A DNA stretch of 64,000 bases from Brucella anthropi_A (GCF_046630315.1 NZ_LQBD01000035.1:62001-126000); one strand, 5' to 3'. Numbered from the stretch's first letter, positions 17,477 to 26,679 are shown. The notes: generated by a model not told the origin, from the sequence alone. Made by a program: numbers and translations.

Positions 17477-19021
17477 TCAAGTTACGGCGCCGACCTGCCA
17501 AGGCACGAATTCGTTGTCGCCGTAGTCATAGATTTCGCTCAGCGTCTTCTCGCCCGATGCGACCGCGATGATATGTTCGAAGATGCGGGTGCCGGACTGC
17601 TCGATGGTCTCATCACCGGTGACGATGCCGCCGCAATTGATGTCCATGTCTTCCTTCATGTGCTCGTACATTTCGGAATTCGTGGCGATCTTGATGCAGG
17701 GCGAAGGCTTGAAACCGGATACAGAACCGCGGCCGGTGGTAAAGCAGATCACATTGCAGCCGCCCGCCACCTGTCCCGTCACGGCGACCGGATCGTAGCC
17801 CGGCGTATCCATGAAGACGAAGCCCGGTTCGGTCACCGTTTCAGCGAATTCATAGACCGCCTTGAGCGGCATGGAGCCCCCCTTGGCAACCGCGCCGAGC
17901 GACTTTTCCAGAATGGTGGTGAGCCCGCCAAGCTTGTTGCCATGCGAGGGATTGTTGTTGAGTTCGTCGCCATTGCGCGCCGTGTAGTCGCGCCACCAGT
18001 CGATGCGCCGCAGCAGCTTTTCCGCCACCGCAGGCGTTACGGCGCGGCGCGTCAGAAGATGTTCGGCGCCATAGATTTCCGGCGTTTCCGACAGAACCGT
18101 GGTGCCGCCATTGCGCACGATAAGGTCGGATGCATAGCCCAATGCCGGATTGGCGGAAATGCCGGAATAGCCATCCGAGCCGCCGCATTCCAGCGCCACT
18201 TTCAGCTTCGACAAGGGCTGTCTGGTGCGCACCGCCGCATTGACCAGCGGCAACATGTCCTTGATCTCGGCAATCGCATGATCGATGGTCTTGCGCGTGC
18301 CGCCATGCTGCTGGATCGTCATGGTGCGCAGGCGCGAACTTTCCTCCATGCGATAATGCTCGAGGATCGGCGCAATCTGGTTGGTTTCGCAGCCAAGCCC
18401 GATCAGCAATATGCCGCCGAAATTCGGATGCTTGGCATAGCCCTGAATGGTGCGGGTCAAAAGGCGATAGCCTTCCGACTTGGTGTTGAGCGCACAACCG
18501 CTGCCATGCGTCAGCGCCACGACGCCATCGACATTGTCGAAACCATCGAGACCGCCCATGCGGTTGAAATAATCGGCGATGTAGCGTGACACCGTGGCCG
18601 AACAATTGACCGACGAAATCACGCCGATGAAATTGCGCGTGCCGACACCGCCCGCGCCCCGGTCATAGCCCATGAAATGACGGCGTTCTGCCTCCGGCAG
18701 CATGCCGCGCTCTTCTATGTCGATGGAAAATTGATGTTCGTGTTCGGAGGGCAGCATGGCAAGGTTTTGCAGATGCACATGCGCACCCTGCGCGATATCC
18801 CTCGTTGCGACGCCGATCACCTGACCGTATTTCAGAACTTCCTTGCCTTCAGGAATAGGCCGAATGGCAACCTTGTGCCCGCGTCCGATCAGTTCGCTTG
18901 CCGTGATCCCGTCAAGGCCGATTGGATCACCGGCGCGCACCGAAACGCGCGCAACCGCAACGTCATCCGACGGATGCAGCAGGATGACCGGCGCAACCGT
19001 TTTGGCAACGGATTCATTCAT
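17477..19021 (-). CDS. uxaA: Altronate dehydratase family protein (UxaA)
   Basis: This 514-residue protein has the full UxaA architecture: an N-terminal SAF domain (residues 10-95, with RVSVRAGDPIGLDG and GQVIGVATRDIAQGAHVHL) and a C-terminal UxaA/GarD iron-dependent dehydratase domain with MGYDRGAGGVGTRNFIGVIS, HGSGCALN, LIGLGCETNQI and ECGGSDGYSGISANPALG. Cys and His residues in these motifs fit the metal centre. The reaction is D-altronate to 2-keto-3-deoxy-D-gluconate; galactarate dehydratase relatives share the fold, so that remains an alternative. It lies between the zinc dehydrogenase and the GntR regulator, all on the minus strand. Confidence 0.88.
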   Translation of the reverse strand: MNESVAKTVAPVILLHPSDDVAVARVSVRAGDPIGLDGITASELIGRGHKVAIRPIPEGKEVLKYGQVIGVATRDIAQGAHVHLQNLAMLPSEHEHQFSIDIEERGMLPEAERRHFMGYDRGAGGVGTRNFIGVISSVNCSATVSRYIADYFNRMGGLDGFDNVDGVVALTHGSGCALNTKSEGYRLLTRTIQGYAKHPNFGGILLIGLGCETNQIAPILEHYRMEESSRLRTMTIQQHGGTRKTIDHAIAEIKDMLPLVNAAVRTRQPLSKLKVALECGGSDGYSGISANPALGYASDLIVRNGGTTVLSETPEIYGAEHLLTRRAVTPAVAEKLLRRIDWWRDYTARNGDELNNNPSHGNKLGGLTTILEKSLGAVAKGGSMPLKAVYEFAETVTEPGFVFMDTPGYDPVAVTGQVAGGCNVICFTTGRGSVSGFKPSPCIKIATNSEMYEHMKEDMDINCGGIVTGDETIEQSGTRIFEHIIAVASGEKTLSEIYDYGDNEFVPWQVGAVT

Positions 19022-19057
19022 GTGTCTGACCTCACTCCCAAATCATCATCTGCTTAT

Positions 19058-19765
19058 TCAATCGCGCGGTTCGTTATCCATCCAACGCTGTTTGGACCGG
19101 TCCAGATGGGTTCGCATGGCCGCCTGCGCCTGAAGCGGGTCCCTGGCCTCCAGCGCCGCATAGATAGCCTCATGCTCGGCCAGCGCCAGAGCCCAGGTAT
19201 CGTTGGTTTCGAAGCGTGTCCTGATATGCGACGTCAGCGGACTGTGCCGCTCGTCAAACAGGTCGCGCACGATGCGCACCAGAACGGAATTGCCCGATTG
19301 CTCGGCAATGAGCAGATGAAACTGCCTGTCGAGCTCCATCGCCTTGCGTCCGGCATCGACATTCAGCTTCATCGCGTCGATCGTTGCGCGCAATTCGGCC
19401 AGTCTTTCCGGTGTCATGCGCGCACAGGCCGTGACGACCACGCTGCCTTCGACCATTTCACGCGCCTGCATGATTTCAAGCGGACTTTCGCCGATGGAGG
19501 CACCATGTGAAAACGGACGCTTTTCCGGCTCTGCCGAAACGTAAATGCCGGAACCCATGCGAATTTCGACATTACCGGCTATTTCGAGCGCAATCAGCGC
19601 CTCGCGCAGCGATGGGCGCGACACGCCGAGCTGCTGCGCCAGTTCGCGCTCGGCTGGCAGCCTGCTGCCAGCAGGAAACTGACCATCCTGGATGAGATTT
19701 CGCACCCGGTCTGCAATCTGCTGATAAAGCCTGCGCGGTTCCGCGGTTGCCGTAAAGTCGCTCAT
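19058..19765 (-). CDS. GntR/FadR family transcriptional regulator
   Basis: This 235-residue protein has the GntR winged helix at residues 8-75 (RLYQQIADRVRNLIQDGQFP, SRLPAERELAQQLGVSRPSLREALIALE) and a C-terminal FCD domain with Asp and His ligands (DRQFHLLIAEQSGN, ALAEHEAIYAALEARDP) that usually bind a metal and a carboxylate effector. It is the first gene of the leftward unit and divergent from the tagaturonate-reductase-like gene, so it is the likely local regulator of hexonate use, similar in class to ExuR/UxuR. The operator was not identified with confidence. Confidence 0.9.
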   Translation of the reverse strand: MSDFTATAEPRRLYQQIADRVRNLIQDGQFPAGSRLPAERELAQQLGVSRPSLREALIALEIAGNVEIRMGSGIYVSAEPEKRPFSHGASIGESPLEIMQAREMVEGSVVVTACARMTPERLAELRATIDAMKLNVDAGRKAMELDRQFHLLIAEQSGNSVLVRIVRDLFDERHSPLTSHIRTRFETNDTWALALAEHEAIYAALEARDPLQAQAAMRTHLDRSKQRWMDNEPRD

Positions 19766-19973
19766 GGGGCTCCCAAATTCACCTCTCCCTGAATTGGCCT
19801 TACCATATTTCCAACCGGAAAGAAGCGCAATATGCTTAAAAGCGCGATACTTTGCGGAAAACAGCCTATTCCCCCACCCGAAACCGAACCAATATCTCGA
19901 TAATGATTCTTACTGGCTTGACCAATTTGTAACGCATCGCTTAGTTAAACTGAGCGATGAATGGGAGAAGATC

Positions 19974-21095
19974 ATGCACGAGAAGCCAGCGATCCTGCAG
20001 TTCGGCACCAGCCGTTTTCTGTTGGCGCATGTCGATTTTTTCGTTTCGGAAGCCCTTTCGAAAGGCAAGGCCATCGGAACGATTGCCGTCGTGCAGACGA
20101 CTTCGAACCCGCAGAGCGGCCAGCGCATCGCGGCTTTGAACGAAAGCCGCAGCTATCCCGTCATGATCCGTGGACTTGTCGACGGCAAGCCGTCGGAGAC
20201 GGCACATCAGGCAAAAGCCGTCACGGCCGCCTATTCCGCGCATCAGGACTGGGCTGCGATTCTCGACCTCGGCGCCAGCGTCGATGTGATCCTCTCCAAC
20301 ACCGGCGACAAGGGCTACGAACTCGAAAGAAGCGATGACAGCTCGCTTCTTGCCAGTCCGGACGCCTTGCCGAAGAGCTTTCCGGCCAAGCTTCTGGTGC
20401 TTCTGCACCATCGCTGGCAGCACAATCCCGATGCGCCCTTATCCATATTTCCCTGCGAGCTGATCTCGCGCAATGGCGACAAGCTGCGCTCGATCCTCGT
20501 GAATCTGGCGCGGGGCTGGAAAATGCCGGACGGCTTCGTGCAATGGCTGGAAACGCGGTGCGTCTTTGCCAACAGCCTTGTTGACCGCATCGTTTCCGAA
20601 CCCATCGATCCGATCGGCGCCATCGCCGAACCCTATGCGCTCTGGGCCATCGAGAAGGCCGACGGCCTGACGCACCCCTGCGAACACGACGATATCGTCG
20701 TCACCGACGATCTTGCGCGCTACGAGCGTCTGAAGCTCTATCTGCTCAACCTCGGCCATACATTCATCGCGGAACAATGGCTGAAGGGCAACCGCCCGGA
20801 AGACGAGATCGTGCTGGAAGCCATGCAGGACGAGACGGTCCGCAGTGAACTGGAAGCGGTCTGGCGTGAGGAGGTCCTGCCGGTATTTGCTGCGGATGGC
20901 CTTGGCGAGCAGGCGCAAGCCTATGTGGCTTCGGTGCGGGAACGGTTTCTCAATCCGTATCTCAAGCATCGCATTGCAGACATTGCCTCCAACCATGAAG
21001 AAAAGAAGCGGCGACGCTTTGCGCCGGTCATCGCCCGCGCGGCGGAACTCGGCCTCGATCTCGCACAGAGCCGTTTGAAGGCAGCTGTCGGCTGA
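19974..21095 (+). CDS. Mannitol dehydrogenase family protein, candidate tagaturonate reductase
   Basis: From the ATG at 19974, preceded by GGGAGAAG, the product is 373 residues. It belongs to the polyol-specific long-chain dehydrogenases: N-terminal ILQFGTSRFLLAHVDFF NAD-binding segment, LSNTGDKGYEL, and the catalytic Lys-x4-Asn-x2-His pattern in KLYLLNLGH (near residue 260). UxaB (tagaturonate reductase) and UxuB are members. With altronate dehydratase next door, NADH-dependent reduction of D-tagaturonate to D-altronate is the most likely reaction. It is divergent from the GntR gene. The protein is shorter than E. coli UxaB (about 480), so the precise substrate is less certain. Confidence 0.8.
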   Translation: MHEKPAILQFGTSRFLLAHVDFFVSEALSKGKAIGTIAVVQTTSNPQSGQRIAALNESRSYPVMIRGLVDGKPSETAHQAKAVTAAYSAHQDWAAILDLGASVDVILSNTGDKGYELERSDDSSLLASPDALPKSFPAKLLVLLHHRWQHNPDAPLSIFPCELISRNGDKLRSILVNLARGWKMPDGFVQWLETRCVFANSLVDRIVSEPIDPIGAIAEPYALWAIEKADGLTHPCEHDDIVVTDDLARYERLKLYLLNLGHTFIAEQWLKGNRPEDEIVLEAMQDETVRSELEAVWREEVLPVFAADGLGEQAQAYVASVRERFLNPYLKHRIADIASNHEEKKRRRFAPVIARAAELGLDLAQSRLKAAVG

Positions 21096-21225
21096 GCCAG
21101 TCGTTGAGCTCGGGGACGATTGTATCGGCGCGCTGAGGGGCGGCTTCAGAACGGGCTGCGCGTCCAAACAAATTGTCAGAACGCCGATCTGATGCAATCA
21201 GCTCGAAACACGTTCCAAGAAACAA

Positions 21226-21254
21226 CGGCGGCTTTCCAAAACGAAAAGCCGCCG
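21226..21254. terminator. Hairpin after the tagaturonate-reductase-like gene
   Basis: CGGCGGCTTT and AAAGCCGCCG form a perfect 10-bp stem with a 9-base loop. A true T run is missing on both strands, so it may be a weak bidirectional terminator. Confidence 0.55.
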
Positions 21255-21725
21255 CTCTCTATAAGTATAATAATTCATTGTTAAATCATATTCGCCGCAT
21301 GCCCGCCGATTAACAACCGCCGTAAAACGGGCCTGCCAACAAATCTTTCTTCATTCAAAACGGATCCCATCAGCCCCAGACCGAAACGACCCACATATCG
21401 GAACCGTGAATGACGGAACAAATCAAAGGAATGATTTCTTCTGTCGTTCAGCCAGGCACCCGGCGTGAAAGGCGCAAGCCTCACACATGGGTGCCCGCCC
21501 CGATATGCACAGGCTATATAGCGCAATCGTCAACGGAATGGAAACAGATTGTCAACAAAACCGCTCAATTTACCGTGAGTAATAAGAGAAAAAATAACAA
21601 GTTTTCATGATGTTATACCATTATCCTCATTATTTATATTAGGTTATTCTACTGTATACTCCTATTTGTTTATCGTTAAATAGAAGAGCCGATGTCACCG
21701 CAACAATGACTTGTCGCCGGTCGGG
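21255..21725. other. Intergenic region without a recognisable gene
   Basis: About 470 bp, increasingly A+T-rich towards 21700, between two convergent units. Short open frames on both strands lack ribosome sites and family features. No tRNA or clear repeat is visible. Confidence 0.5.
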
Positions 21726-22520
21726 TCATGCCGAATGCTTCAGTTGCAGAGCGTGCCGCTCCGGCGCGCGGTAGCGGATATGGCAGCCATCGATACCGTG
21801 ATATTCGACGTCCACGCCGACGCCGAAGACCGCAGCGATACGCTCTGCCTGCAAGACATCGCGCGGCGTGCCAAGCGCAACGAGATTGCCCTTGTCCATG
21901 ACGGCGATCCGGTCGCAGAACATCGCGGCATGGTTCAGGTCGTGCAGGGCCGCCACAACGGTCAGCTTCTGGCGGCTGACAAGATCGAGCAGCCCGATCT
22001 GGTGCCCGATATCGAGGTGATTGGTCGGCTCGTCCAGAAGCAGGATTTGCGGCTCCTGCGCCAAAGCGCGCGCTATATGCAGGCGCTGCCGCTCGCCGCC
22101 CGAGAGGGTGTGCCAGCAGCGGTCGGCCAAGTGAGCCATATCGACATCGACCAGCGCCCGGTCAACGATGGCATCATCTTCCGCCGACCACGGCGACAGC
22201 GCGCCGAGATAAGGCGTCCGGCCCAGTTCGACAGCCTGACGCGCAGTAATGCGGTCTGTCGTACCCGCCTGCTGTTCGACCAGCGCCATCCGGCGCGCGA
22301 TCTCGCGACGGCTGAAACTGTCGATGGGCGCGCCACACAGGCTGATTTCGCCCATGCGGCATCGACGCACACCGGAGAGCAGCGACAGAAAGCTGGTCTT
22401 TCCGGAACCGTTCGGGCCGATGATGCCGAGAAACTCGCCCTCCGCCACATCCAGAGAAACATTGTGCAAAATCCGGGCATTGCCTGCCGACCAGCCGACA
22501 TTACGAGCCGAGAGGATCAT
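21726..22520 (-). CDS. Fe/B12-type ABC transporter ATPase (BtuD/FecE-like)
   Basis: The 264-residue ATPase starts at the ATG at 22520 (MILSARNVGWSAGN), which overlaps the permease stop by 4 bp; the longer upstream frame is only the permease read in another frame. Motifs: Walker A GPNGSGKTS, signature LSGGERQRLHIARALAQEP, Walker B ILLLDEPTNHLD. Its length and sequence fit ATPases of the siderophore/cobalamin (FecCD) class. As third gene of a unit under a cobalamin riboswitch it probably powers B12 or cobinamide import. Confidence 0.9.
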   Translation of the reverse strand: MILSARNVGWSAGNARILHNVSLDVAEGEFLGIIGPNGSGKTSFLSLLSGVRRCRMGEISLCGAPIDSFSRREIARRMALVEQQAGTTDRITARQAVELGRTPYLGALSPWSAEDDAIVDRALVDVDMAHLADRCWHTLSGGERQRLHIARALAQEPQILLLDEPTNHLDIGHQIGLLDLVSRQKLTVVAALHDLNHAAMFCDRIAVMDKGNLVALGTPRDVLQAERIAAVFGVGVDVEYHGIDGCHIRYRAPERHALQLKHSA

Positions 22521-23572
22521 GACGCAGCCTTCCTTTGTCCAAGCAACAGGGCAAAGGCCGGCGCGCCGATCAAGGCCGTGATGACACCGATCGGCAGAAC
22601 CTGCCCGGGAATGATGATGCGCGACAGGATGTCGGCGACGATCATGAAGATTGCTCCGATGAGGGCCGCCGCAGGCAACAGAATACCGTGCCGGACCCCG
22701 ACCACCATGCGCGCCGCATGGGGAATGACAAGACCGATAAAGCCGACCGAGCCGACGATGGAAACCATCACCGCCGTCATCATGGCGCTGACACCGATCA
22801 GCACCGCATAGACGCGGCGCACCGGTATGCCGAGCGAAGCGGCGGATTGCGTTCCGAAGGTGAAGGCATCGAGCGCCCGCGCATGCCACAGGCAGGCGGC
22901 AAGACCGATCACGCAGGCAGGCAGGGCAAGAGTGACATCAGGCCAGCGCACGCCGGAAAGATTGCCCAAAAGCCAGAACATGATGCCGCGTGCCTGTTCC
23001 GCATTTGCGGCCTTGGTGACGATAAACGACGTCAGGGCATTGAAAAGCTGCGAACCGGCAATACCGGCGAGAATGATCGCGCCGCTGCCGCGTCCGGCCC
23101 GCAGCGCCAGCAGCGACACAAGGCCGAAAGCAATGATCGCCCCGATGAACGCGCCCAGCGAAAGCGTCAGCACGCCAGCGCCGACGCCAAGAATGGCGAC
23201 GCTGACGGCGCCCGTGGAAGCGCCTGCCGAAATGCCCAGAATATACGGATCGGCCAGCGAATTTCGAAGCAGCGACTGGAGGATGACGCCGGATAGTGCA
23301 AGCGACGCGCCGCAACATGCAGCGATGACCGCGCGGCTGAGCCGATAGCTCCAGACGATCCCCTCATCGATCGCGTCGAGCGGATACCCGGCATGCCACA
23401 ACCGGTTGGCCACGGTTTTCGCCACCACATCGAGCGGTATCGCCGTTTCGCCGATTGCGGCTCCCAGCCAAAGGGCAAGGAGAAGCAGGACAAGCGAAAA
23501 TGCCAGGAAGAACACGCCGGAGCGTGTCCTCCCCTTCTGGTTGAAGCCTGCTGTCGCTGCCCGCGCCGTCAC
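22517..23572 (-). CDS. FecCD/BtuC family ABC transporter permease
   Basis: This 351-residue protein has around ten membrane segments and the FecCD hallmarks: RLSRAVIAACCGASLALSG near residue 75, QSLLRNSLADPYILGISAGAS near 95, and the cytoplasmic coupling region VGSVGFIGLVIPHAARMVVG near 270. The GTG start at 23572 overlaps the stop of the binding-protein gene by 4 bp. It forms the membrane channel of the B12-riboswitch-controlled importer. Siderophore permeases look alike, so the substrate is assigned from the riboswitch. Confidence 0.9.
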   Translation of the reverse strand: MTARAATAGFNQKGRTRSGVFFLAFSLVLLLLALWLGAAIGETAIPLDVVAKTVANRLWHAGYPLDAIDEGIVWSYRLSRAVIAACCGASLALSGVILQSLLRNSLADPYILGISAGASTGAVSVAILGVGAGVLTLSLGAFIGAIIAFGLVSLLALRAGRGSGAIILAGIAGSQLFNALTSFIVTKAANAEQARGIMFWLLGNLSGVRWPDVTLALPACVIGLAACLWHARALDAFTFGTQSAASLGIPVRRVYAVLIGVSAMMTAVMVSIVGSVGFIGLVIPHAARMVVGVRHGILLPAAALIGAIFMIVADILSRIIIPGQVLPIGVITALIGAPAFALLLGQRKAAS

Positions 23573-24597
23573 TTGTTCATATCCGAGGCCGCGATATCGG
23601 CGGCAAGCGTTTCGATACCTTCGATCACGCGAAGCGAGGTGCTCATCGACTGCGCATCCATGTCGAAGACATGCTTGTCCTTGACGGCCGGCATCAGCTT
23701 CGTGACCGCATCCTTTTCGAGAAACTGGTGCTTGACGGCAACGTCGTCAGCCGGATAACGGCGGCGATCAAGCTTGGCGGCGACGATCATCGAAGGGTTC
23801 GATTTCGCAATCGTTTCCCATCCGACCGTCGGCCACTCTTCCTCACTGTCGATGACATTGCTGATGCCGAGCGCCGAAAGAATATAGGCAGGCGCGCCGA
23901 ACTTGCCGGCAACATAAGGATCGGCATCGATCTGCGCGCTGGAAAACCAGACGACGGCGGAGAGTTTTCCGTCGGCGGACGCAATCTTCCTGCGCGCTGC
24001 GGCTTCACGGGCTTTCAGGTCGGAGACGAGCTTCTCGCCACGGTCCTGCACATTGAAGATTTTCGCCAGTTCGGTGATTTCCTGATAGACGACATCCATC
24101 GAGAAAGCTGCGGTGCGAACGCCGTCGCCGCCGCCGGAATTGTCCTTGCCGACGCAATCGGACGGCGATGTGTAAGCGGGAATGCCCAGTTCCTCGAACT
24201 GTTCGGGCTTCGCCACAATGCCCGCAGGGCCGATATGCCACTGGAAATCCGCCGTCACGATATCCGGCTTTTCCGCCAGAACGCTTTCGAAGCTCGGATC
24301 GTTATCCGCAAGCCGCTTGACCTTGGCATTCACTTCTTCAAAGCCTTTGAGAACCGGGCCGAACCAGACCGCCGTGCCGACGACCTTGTCGCCCAGACCA
24401 AGGCTGTAGAGAATTTCCGCACTGCTCTGCCCGACCGCGACCGCGCGGCCCGGCGCCTGCCTGAAAGTAAGGTCGCGGCCGCAATTCTTCAGTGTCAGCG
24501 GATATTGTGTCTCCGCTGCCTGGACGGCCAGCCCGCCTGCGAGAAAGAGGGTCGCGCAAAGCGCGGCGCGAAACGGAATTTTATCGAAAATATTCAT
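23569..24597 (-). CDS. Cobalamin/iron-type ABC transporter substrate-binding protein (BtuF-like candidate)
   Basis: This 342-residue protein has a signal peptide (residues 1-28, ending QAAET), then the class III binding-protein fold: RAVAVGQSSAEILYSLGLGDKVVGTAVWFG, AEKPDIVTADFQWH and a long linking helix. It contains a Cys near residue 20 and one in the SPSDCVGKDN loop. It is the first full-size gene behind a cobalamin riboswitch and 33 bp after a small ORF, and is followed by permease and ATPase genes. BtuF for B12 or a precursor is therefore most likely; a siderophore or cobalt chelate ligand is possible. No TonB receptor lies in the window. Confidence 0.82.
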   Translation of the reverse strand: MNIFDKIPFRAALCATLFLAGGLAVQAAETQYPLTLKNCGRDLTFRQAPGRAVAVGQSSAEILYSLGLGDKVVGTAVWFGPVLKGFEEVNAKVKRLADNDPSFESVLAEKPDIVTADFQWHIGPAGIVAKPEQFEELGIPAYTSPSDCVGKDNSGGGDGVRTAAFSMDVVYQEITELAKIFNVQDRGEKLVSDLKAREAAARRKIASADGKLSAVVWFSSAQIDADPYVAGKFGAPAYILSALGISNVIDSEEEWPTVGWETIAKSNPSMIVAAKLDRRRYPADDVAVKHQFLEKDAVTKLMPAVKDKHVFDMDAQSMSTSLRVIEGIETLAADIAASDMNK

Positions 24598-24630
24598 GGA
24601 AATCCCCGAAATGATGAGAAAAAAGTCCTG

Positions 24631-24741
24631 TCAGGCGGCAGGAAAAATCCGGCGCGGAAGACGGACAGGCATATCCGGGGACATGTCGAAATCATGCGAT
24701 GACGATGGAAGAATGCGTCCTGCGACGCGGAAATCTGTCAT
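24631..24741 (-). CDS. Small ORF (36 aa) between riboswitch and binding-protein gene
   Basis: An ATG at 24741 with AGGAG six bases upstream opens a 36-codon frame that ends 33 bp before the binding-protein ATG. The peptide begins MTDFRVAGRIL and ends with an Arg/Pro-rich LPRRIFPAA; it has no membrane segment and no recognised family. Its ribosome site lies directly behind the hairpin CGGGC/GCCCG at 24757-24772, so the riboswitch would act on this ORF first. It might be a leader peptide that couples translation to the importer genes. Real expression is unproven. Confidence 0.45.
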   Translation of the reverse strand: MTDFRVAGRILPSSSHDFDMSPDMPVRLPRRIFPAA

Positions 24742-24784
24742 AACCGGCTCCTGCTCCGGGCATCCCCGCCCGTGACAATGGACA

Positions 24785-24961
24785 ACACTGGACGGCAGGT
24801 CTCCTGGCTCACGAATATCTGCTGTTCATCTGCCTTCCCGCGCTTCTCCGCACAGTGGCATGACGCTTTCAACGTCACGAGGATGAACGGCAATCCGTTT
24901 ACAGTTGCGGGGGCAGCCACGGTCTTGGCCCCTTTTCGGGTCGTCCTCACCGTGTTCCCTA
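24785..24961 (-). ncRNA. Cobalamin riboswitch (AdoCbl class)
   Basis: Read on the minus strand, the region holds the conserved cobalamin riboswitch segments in order: GGGAACACGGTGAGG, GCTGCCCCCGCAACTGTAA, GCCACTG, GGGAAGGC, and the B12-box GAGCCAGGAGACCTGCC at the 3' end. A further hairpin (CGGGC/GCCCG at 24757-24772) follows next to the ribosome site of the small ORF at 24741, which suggests control of translation initiation. It should turn off the downstream importer when adenosylcobalamin is plentiful. Confidence 0.95.
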
Positions 24962-25219
24962 TTAATCCCCTTCGCTCTCGGTCGGGGAGCCGTTGTTATA
25001 CTATTACGTCGGCATGATGTCGCCGTCAAGCGCATCCCGTCGGCTATTTTGGCGGGCGATTTTCAGGTGCATTACTGAAATTGCGTCCAAACTATAGTCG
25101 CACATGCTGGCCTATTGAATTTGTTTTCGTTAATCTCCATGTAGACTGCTCCCGCCAGAGGAGCGGGATTTTGGGGAGGTCCGCCAGCAGGCGGCATACA
25201 TTACTATCTGGGAGGACAT

Positions 25220-26170
25220 ATGCGTAGATTCATTCTGGCCCTGACGTCGGTGGCGACGCTGGCCATGGCAGGCTCTGCTTTCGCGGAAGACTACAAGGTA
25301 CTGGCGCCCGCTGCTCCGGGCGGCGGCTGGGACCAGACGGCCCGCACGATGCAGAGCGCGCTTCAGGACGAAAAGATTTCCGGCAGCGTGCAGGTCGTCA
25401 ATGTTCCGGGCGCTGGCGGCACCATCGGCCTTGCGCAGTTCGTGAACCAGAACAAGGGCGATCCGAGCCAGCTCATCGTCGGCGGCTATGTCATGGTCGG
25501 CGCGATCCTGACCAACAAATCGCCGGTCACACTCGACGCCATCACGCCGATTGCGCGCCTTACCGGCGAATATGAAGCCATCGTCGTGCCGGCTTCTTCC
25601 GACATCCAGAACCTCGGCGATCTTGCCGCGAAGCTGAAGGCCGATCCGGGCTCCGTTTCGTGGGGCGGCGGTTCCGCCGGCGGCACCGATCACATCACGG
25701 CTGGCCTCTTTGCCAAGGCGGCGGGCGTCGACCCGACCAAGGTCAATTACATCGCTTTCTCCGGCGGAGGCGAAGCGCTTGCGGCCATTCTCGGCAATCA
25801 GGTGACTGTCGGCATTTCCGGCTATGGCGAATTCGAAGCCCAGATCAAGGCCGGCACGCTGCGCATCATCGGCATTTCGAGCGACGAGCGCGTGGAAGGC
25901 ATCGATGCCCCGACCTTCAAGGAAGGCGGCGTGGACGTTTCGATCCAGAACTGGCGCATGGTAGGGGCTGCTCCCGGCATCACCGCCGAACAGGAAGCCG
26001 CCATCAATGCCGATATCGAGAAAATGGTGAAATCGGCCTCCTGGCAGAAAGCCCTCAAGGACAAGGGCTGGGCGGATACCTATCTTGCCGGTCCGGCGTT
26101 CAAGGAGCAGCTTGCCAAGGACGTTGCCGCAACCGAAACCATCCTCAAGGAAATCGGCCTCGTCAAATGA
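25220..26170 (+). CDS. tctC: Tripartite tricarboxylate transporter substrate-binding protein
   Basis: The 316-residue protein has a signal peptide (MRRFILALTSVATLAMAGSA) and the TctC features: YKVLAPAAPGGGWDQTARTMQ near residue 25, VVNVPGAGGTIGLAQF near 60 and WGGGSAGGTDHITAGL near 150. GGGAGGACAT precedes the ATG. Such proteins bind citrate, tricarballylate or other carboxylates in the periplasm and deliver them to the TctAB membrane complex, whose genes follow directly. The usual tctDE two-component pair is not in the window. Confidence 0.92.
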   Translation: MRRFILALTSVATLAMAGSAFAEDYKVLAPAAPGGGWDQTARTMQSALQDEKISGSVQVVNVPGAGGTIGLAQFVNQNKGDPSQLIVGGYVMVGAILTNKSPVTLDAITPIARLTGEYEAIVVPASSDIQNLGDLAAKLKADPGSVSWGGGSAGGTDHITAGLFAKAAGVDPTKVNYIAFSGGGEALAAILGNQVTVGISGYGEFEAQIKAGTLRIIGISSDERVEGIDAPTFKEGGVDVSIQNWRMVGAAPGITAEQEAAINADIEKMVKSASWQKALKDKGWADTYLAGPAFKEQLAKDVAATETILKEIGLVK

Positions 26171-26664
26171 CAGGATCAGACCAGCAGGAAGCGCGCCGCC
26201 CCGAAAGGGCGGCGCCAGATTTCGCCGCTCTTGTCATCGCCCTCGTCCTTGCAGCCGTTGCCATCGCCATCGCCTGGTCGACGGCCTATGGCAACGATGT
26301 GACGAGCTACTCGCCGGTCGGTCCCAAAACCGTTCCCTATGTCATCGCGGCCGGATTGTTCGGTCTTGCCGTCTGGACCGTGTTCGAGGCGCTTCGCGGT
26401 GATTTTCCCGAGCGGGAGCATCAGGAAATCGCCCCCATGGCATGGATCATCGGCGGCCTGGCCATCCAGATGCTGACAATGAAGACCATCGGCTTTTCCC
26501 TGTCCACCGGCCTGCTTTTTGCCGCGACCGCACGCGGCTTCGGCTATCGCAAATTCTGGATCAGCGTTCCCGTCGGCATCATCTTCGCCTTCGTGATCTG
26601 GTTCATCTTTGCGCGCGGTTTGCAACTGTCGCTGCCGTCCGGCTGGCTCGAACAATTCGTCTAG
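26167..26664 (+). CDS. tctB: Tripartite tricarboxylate transporter small membrane subunit
   Basis: The start is the ATG at 26167, overlapping the tctC stop (ATGA); a longer upstream frame is just tctC in another frame. The product is 165 residues with four hydrophobic segments (residues about 20-40, 60-80, 95-115 and 125-150), a Pro/Gly sequence TSYSPVGPKTVPY after the first helix and a closing amphipathic tail, the normal TctB layout. It partners the large TctA subunit encoded 15 bp later. Confidence 0.88.
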   Translation: MTGSDQQEARRPERAAPDFAALVIALVLAAVAIAIAWSTAYGNDVTSYSPVGPKTVPYVIAAGLFGLAVWTVFEALRGDFPEREHQEIAPMAWIIGGLAIQMLTMKTIGFSLSTGLLFAATARGFGYRKFWISVPVGIIFAFVIWFIFARGLQLSLPSGWLEQFV

Positions 26665-26679
26665 GGACGGAGCGCTTTC

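Noticed and set aside
21281..21610. Short open frames in the gap before the B12 importer
   Set aside because: No ribosome sites, no conserved features and A+T-rich surroundings.
22521..22889. Upstream extension of the BtuD-like ATPase
   Set aside because: It is the permease gene in another frame; the ATPase begins at the ATGA overlap.
25660..26166. Upstream extension of tctB
   Set aside because: It is tctC read in another frame; the ATG overlapping the tctC stop gives the normal TctB length.
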